From Xaviernesmea rhizosphaerae (lineage in GTDB: Bacteria > Pseudomonadota > Alphaproteobacteria > Rhizobiales > Rhizobiaceae): a DNA stretch of 64,000 nucleotides. Made by a program: the position numbers and the translations under genes. The stretch covers positions 62,001 through 126,000 of the forward strand of contig NZ_MKIO01000029.1 of assembly GCF_001938945.1 (NCBI RefSeq), in the 5' to 3' direction. Below are positions 58,667-64,000 of the stretch, in pieces (the stretch's first letter is position 1; every line of letters starts with the position of its first letter). The notes below the pieces were generated by a model. That model did not search any database and was not told the DNA's origin. It saw only the letters and a program-made list of their open reading frames with translations.

Positions 58667-60923
58667 GCCTGTTTTCCTTGTTCTCTTGCTCGGCGCCCTC
58701 GGCCGTGGCCGGGGGCAGGAGCACGCGGATCATCGCCCCGCGCCCCTGGTCGAAATCGGCGGGCGCATCGTGCAGTTCGAGCTGCCCGCCATGATCCTCG
58801 ATAATCTTCTTGACGATGGCGAGGCCGAGGCCCGTACCCTTCTCGCGCATCGTCATATAGGGCTCCAGGATCCGGTGCCGGTTTTCCGTGGGAAGCCCCT
58901 TGCCGTTGTCGATCACCTCGACACAATAGAGGTGGCGCTCCGCATCGGCGCGCGCACGCACCAGGATCTTGGCCGGCCCGCGCTCGGCATCGCCCGACAC
59001 GGCCTCGATCGCCTCGACGGCGTTCTTGATCAGATTGCCGAAGGCCTGGCCCAGCATGCGCGAATCGAACAGGCCATCCAAGGCCGCGGCGCCGAAATCG
59101 CGCTGGAACTGGATGTGGCTGTTGCCCATCTCGCGCAGGAAGACGGCGTCCTTGAGGATCGCGCGCAGATCGCTGCGCTCCTTCGTCGGCTTGGGCATGC
59201 GCGCAAAGGCGGAGAACTCGTCGACCATGCGGCCGATATCCTCGACCTGGCGCACGATCGTGTCGATGCACTGGTCGAAGACCGGACGCCCATCCTCGGC
59301 GATCTGCTTGCCATAACGCCGACGCAGCCGCTCGGCCGAAAGCTGGATCGGGGTCAACGGGTTCTTGATCTCATGCGCGATGCGCCGCGCCACATCCGCC
59401 CAGGCCGTGGAGCGCTGGGCGATCACGAGGTCGGTAATGTCGTCGATGGTGATGACGAAGCTGTCCTTGGCATCATGGCTTTCCTCGCGCGTCACCTGAA
59501 CATTGAGCGTGCGCTCGGTGCCGCCGCGCATGATGTTGATCTGCCGGCGATAATCGGCGCGCGGCCGGCTGACGGCCTCGCTCAGCACCTGATCGATCTC
59601 CGGTGCGACATCGCCGAGGCGCTCGCCGACCATATCCAGCACGGGACGGGCGAGAAAATCCTCGGAGGAGGGATTGGCGATGGTGATGCGCCGGTCTTCC
59701 TCCACGCCGATCACCGCCGCTGTGACGCCCGACAGCACCGCCTCGATGAAGCGGCGGCGGTTGTCCATCTCGTCCTTGGCCTCCAGCAACTGGTCGCGCT
59801 GGGTGCGGATCTGGACGATCATCTTGTTGAAAGTGCGCGACAGGCTGCCGACATCGCCATCGACGGCATGCACCGGAACCACCACATGCAGATTGCCCGA
59901 GGCGACGCTGTCGGCCGCGCCGATCAGCAGGCGGATTGGCCGCACGATCCGGTCGGCCACGGCAATCGCGGTCCAGATGGCCGCAAGCAGCACGATCAGC
60001 GCAAAGCCGAGATAGAGCACGCCGAAGGCAAGCTGCAGGGAGGCGCGGCCGGCCTTCAGGTTGGAATATTCGGCGGCATTCTCCTCCATCTGCCGCATGG
60101 CCCGCATGACGTTCGGATCGACCGAACGCACTGTGTAGAGCAGCGTGTCGGGAATGTTGTCGACGGGAATGATGGCGCCGACGAGATTGGTCACGCCGGG
60201 AGGAATGAGCGTCGGCTGGCCGGCGACGGTGCTGTTCAGCGCATCCGTGGGAATGGCCGGCAGAGGCCTGTCGGTGGGAATATTGGCCTGAAGGATGGCC
60301 GTGCCGTCCTTGCGCACCAGGAAGGCGCCGAGCATGCCGCGCGCGCGCGCCTGGCGCGTCATCAGCTCGATGAAGCCGGTGCGGTCGAGGCTGTAGAGCT
60401 GGCGGTTGCGCTCCAGATCATTGGCCATCGAGGCCGTCTGTCCCTGGAGGTAGCTGGCATTTTCCAAGACATAGGCTTGCGCCACATCGAGCGAGGAGCG
60501 CACGATCGCTTGGGTTCGCAGCGAGAACCAGCGGTCGAGGCCGACATCCAGCGTGATCGAGGCGAAGATCGCCACCAGGATCGCCGGGGTGATCGCCACG
60601 ATCGAAAACAGCGCGACGATGCGGATATGCAGCCGCGCCGCCGCCCGGCCGCGATGGCGCGCCTTCAACAGGCGGGTGATTTCACGGCCGATGAGATAGG
60701 CGAGACCGATGACGAAGACCGCGTTGACCGCGGCCGAGGCGATGACGATGTTGCGCTCGGGCGCGATCGGCGTGAGACCCAGCAGAATCAGCAGCGAGGC
60801 GATGGCGCAGAACAGCGCGCCGCTGGCCAGCATCACGCCCGGCAAAGCGAAGGACGCACGGCGATCCTGGCCGATCACCGCCCCCTCCTTCTGCCCCGCA
60901 GGCATCGATACCCCGTCCACCAT
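58656..60923 (-). CDS. ntrY: Nitrogen-sensing histidine kinase NtrY
   Basis: Membrane sensor kinase, 755 residues from the ATG at 60923 (MVDGVSMPAGQKEG), preceded by GGAAG. Four hydrophobic segments: about 32-50, 60-80, 100-122 and 297-322, with a periplasmic sensor domain between the last two (123-296). A HAMP domain (about 322-378) and a PAS domain (388-500) follow, then the H-box [20 protein letters not shown] with H517, and the ATPase domain with NLIKNAVEAIEA and GTGLGLAIVKKI. Works with NtrX; both may cross-talk with NtrB/NtrC. Confidence 0.96.
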   Translation of the reverse strand: MVDGVSMPAGQKEGAVIGQDRRASFALPGVMLASGALFCAIASLLILLGLTPIAPERNIVIASAAVNAVFVIGLAYLIGREITRLLKARHRGRAAARLHIRIVALFSIVAITPAILVAIFASITLDVGLDRWFSLRTQAIVRSSLDVAQAYVLENASYLQGQTASMANDLERNRQLYSLDRTGFIELMTRQARARGMLGAFLVRKDGTAILQANIPTDRPLPAIPTDALNSTVAGQPTLIPPGVTNLVGAIIPVDNIPDTLLYTVRSVDPNVMRAMRQMEENAAEYSNLKAGRASLQLAFGVLYLGFALIVLLAAIWTAIAVADRIVRPIRLLIGAADSVASGNLHVVVPVHAVDGDVGSLSRTFNKMIVQIRTQRDQLLEAKDEMDNRRRFIEAVLSGVTAAVIGVEEDRRITIANPSSEDFLARPVLDMVGERLGDVAPEIDQVLSEAVSRPRADYRRQINIMRGGTERTLNVQVTREESHDAKDSFVITIDDITDLVIAQRSTAWADVARRIAHEIKNPLTPIQLSAERLRRRYGKQIAEDGRPVFDQCIDTIVRQVEDIGRMVDEFSAFARMPKPTKERSDLRAILKDAVFLREMGNSHIQFQRDFGAAALDGLFDSRMLGQAFGNLIKNAVEAIEAVSGDAERGPAKILVRARADAERHLYCVEVIDNGKGLPTENRHRILEPYMTMREKGTGLGLAIVKKIIEDHGGQLELHDAPADFDQGRGAMIRVLLPPATAEGAEQENKENRHGG

Positions 60924-61262
60924 GCTCTCACTTCCTTCGACGCCCGACCTTCCGGCTCTCGCCGCTTCGGTGCCGCCTCGTCGCCGTCCATCATCCCCAC
61001 GTCCGCGCTTGCCAAGGCGGAGAAGCGACCAAGCCGCGCCGACCTCCCCTGACCGGGATCCCTGCCAGGCAAAGCGCATCAAAGGCTCGAAGACGGAGCG
61101 AAGCCGACAATCTCTTGAGACGAGATTGTGGTCTAATCAACGGATTGTGGCCAAAATGCAACGGTCCGGCAGCGGAAGTCAAGCAGGGACATCCGCAGAC
61201 GCAGGATCAAGGCGCTCGAGCGGAGCAAGGCCCCGGCTGGGCATGCCCGGTGAAAGTGCCGC

Positions 61263-62713
<1,451 letters not shown>

Positions 62714-62717
<4 letters not shown>

Positions 62718-63868
62718 CGGGAGGATCCTCTTACGCTGGACGGATCGGCGTCCTCGGCCTTGCCCTTGGAGGCCGGCATGAGCACGCGGAAGGTGGTGCG
62801 GTGGTTCTGGCTGTCGCATTCGACGATGCCGCCATGGCCGCCGATGATCTTGGCGACCAGCGCCAGCCCCAGACCCGATCCGTTGGTCTTGGTGGTGACG
62901 AAGGGGTCAAAGAGATGCGGCAGCAGGTCGGCCGGAACGCCGGGGCCGTTGTCATGAACGCAGAATTCGAGCGGCAGCGAGATCTTCTCGCGCGTGCCGG
63001 CAACCGACAGGCGGATGCCCGGACGATAGGCCGTCGTCAGCATGATCTCGCCATCCGGCTTGTCGCCGATGGCTTCCGCCGCATTCTTCACCAGGTTGAG
63101 GAAGACCTGTACGAGCTGGTCGCGATTGGCGAAGACGGCCGGCAGCGACGGATCGTAATTCTCGGTGATCTTGATGCGCCGGGCAAAGCCGGCCTTGGCC
63201 ACGGCCTTCACATGATCCAGCACGGAATGGATGTTGACCGGATGGCGGTCGACCGGCCGCTCGTCGGAAAACACCTCCATGCGATCGACCAGCGAGACGA
63301 TGCGGTCCGTCTCGTCGCAGATCAGCCGGGTCAGCGCCCGGTCCTCGTCGTCGACGGAGGTTTCCAGAAGCTGGGCGGCGCCGCGAATGCCCGACAGCGG
63401 GTTCTTGATTTCATGCGCCAGCATTGAGGCGAGGCCCGTGACAGAGCGGGCCGCCGCGCGATGGGTCAGCTGGCGGTCGATCTTGTCCGCCATGGAGCGT
63501 TCCTGAAACACCACGACGACGCAGCCGGGCTCGGAGGCGACCGGACCGACGAAAAGATCGACCAGCTTGTCGGCGCCCAGGCGCGGCGAGCTCAGATCCA
63601 CCCGGTATTCGTTGACCGCGGCGCGGCGTTCGCGCACCTGCTCGATCAGCGTCAGCAGCGGGCTGCCGAAGGGAATGAAGGCGCTGATGTCGTGGCGGGC
63701 GAGATAGTTGGCGCTGGCGCCGAAAAAGGATTCGGCCTGCCAGTTGGCAAAGACCACCAGCCCCTTGTCGTTAACCATGATCACAGGATTGCGGATGGCG
63801 TTCAGCACCGCCATCGGCAGGCTGTCATCCACGCGCTTCTCGGTATCCTTCCTGCCGGCGTCCGTCAT
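62714..63868 (-). CDS. ntrB: Nitrogen regulation sensor histidine kinase NtrB (NR(II))
   Basis: Soluble kinase/phosphatase of NtrC, 384 residues from [23 protein letters not shown] domain (about 18-125), H-box [20 protein letters not shown] with H152, N-box [20 protein letters not shown], and G-boxes in [20 protein letters not shown] and [18 protein letters not shown]. No transmembrane segment. It responds to PII protein in related species. Starts inside the dusB stop (ATGA). Confidence 0.97.
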
Positions 63869-64000
63869 GCAGCGGCGCTCCTTTCGACCAGGTCGTTGCC
63901 AGGCTGGCGGCCATCGCCTCTGCCTTGCGCGTCTTCGATGGCGGCGAGCACGCGGGCGATCACCGCCTTCGGCTCCGTTCCGGTCATGATCAGGCCCTTG
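63865..64000 (-). CDS. dusB: C-terminal end of a tRNA-dihydrouridine synthase (NifR3/DusB), partial
   Basis: Only the last 44 codons are in the window ([20 protein letters not shown] then [15 protein letters not shown] to SAAA stop). The reading frame runs to the right edge and its stop overlaps the ntrB start (ATGA). The identity is inferred mainly from the conserved rhizobial order dusB-ntrB-ntrC, since this C-terminal tail carries no catalytic motif. It is the 5' end of this operon reading leftwards. Confidence 0.7.
   Translation of the reverse strand, partial: KGLIMTGTEPKAVIARVLAAIEDAQGRGDGRQPGNDLVERSAAA

Noticed and set aside
58605-61052. 815-codon plus-strand open frame
   Set aside because: Antisense to ntrY, whose kinase motifs are complete on the minus strand.

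Overview
The window is 64 kb of ordinary, GC-rich chromosomal core from a Rhizobiales alphaproteobacterium, most likely Rhizobiaceae (Rhizobium/Agrobacterium/Sinorhizobium relatives). The call rests on gene content and order: PopZ, LpxI, EipB-like and DUF3126-like proteins, the aapJQMP amino-acid transporter beside metC, the dusB-ntrB-ntrC-ntrY-ntrX-hfq-hflX block, and intergenic sequences resembling rhizobial mosaic repeats (RIME type). No insertion sequences, prophage, CRISPR array, rRNA or tRNA were seen.

Layout. 1-8.7 kb, all minus strand: valS (3' end outside the window), popZ, tolC, an isoaspartate methyltransferase-family gene and exbB-exbD. 8.7-11.3 kb: comEC, divergent from gltA (11.6-12.9 kb). 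13.1-27.3 kb, minus strand: one long envelope, lipid and translation block, transcribed as rpsB-tsf-pyrH-frr-uppS-cdsA-rseP-bamA-lpxD-fabZ-lpxA-lpxI-lpxB. 27.5-34.1 kb: eipB, then ridA, a glycerophosphodiester phosphodiesterase, a FemAB/GNAT-like protein and a HIT protein on plus, then an unrecognised membrane protein and an AzlCD pair on minus. 34.4-40.5 kb, minus: clpS-clpA, a phasin, a DUF3126 protein, cysE and an alpha/beta hydrolase. 40.7-48.1 kb: a small zinc-binding protein and an FAD monooxygenase, then metC divergent from aapJQMP. 48.5-52.6 kb, minus: alaS and recA. 52.8-54.9 kb, plus: pseudouridine catabolism genes psuK-psuG. 55.4-64 kb, minus: hflX, hfq, ntrX, ntrY, ntrC, ntrB and the 3' end of dusB.

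How the genes work together. The 13-27 kb block couples ribosome and translation factors (S2, EF-Ts, RRF) and UMP kinase to undecaprenyl-PP, CDP-diacylglycerol and lipid A synthesis and to outer-membrane protein assembly. The right end is the classic nitrogen-control cluster: NtrB/NtrC and NtrY/NtrX, with Hfq as RNA chaperone. AapJQMP imports amino acids and is a plausible target of that control.

I found no convincing new multi-gene system. The best leads are non-coding: two ~200 bp copies of a palindromic mosaic repeat at convergent gene ends (12.9-13.15 and 54.95-55.16 kb), a composite palindrome upstream of exbB, a 22-bp-arm palindrome after hflX, an AT-rich inverted repeat between ntrX and hfq, and intercistronic hairpins in the aap operon. 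Among proteins, the unrecognised membrane protein at 31.8-32.7 kb, the EipB-like protein with a charged insert, and a repeat-encoded Arg/Glu insert in LpxB deserve a look.
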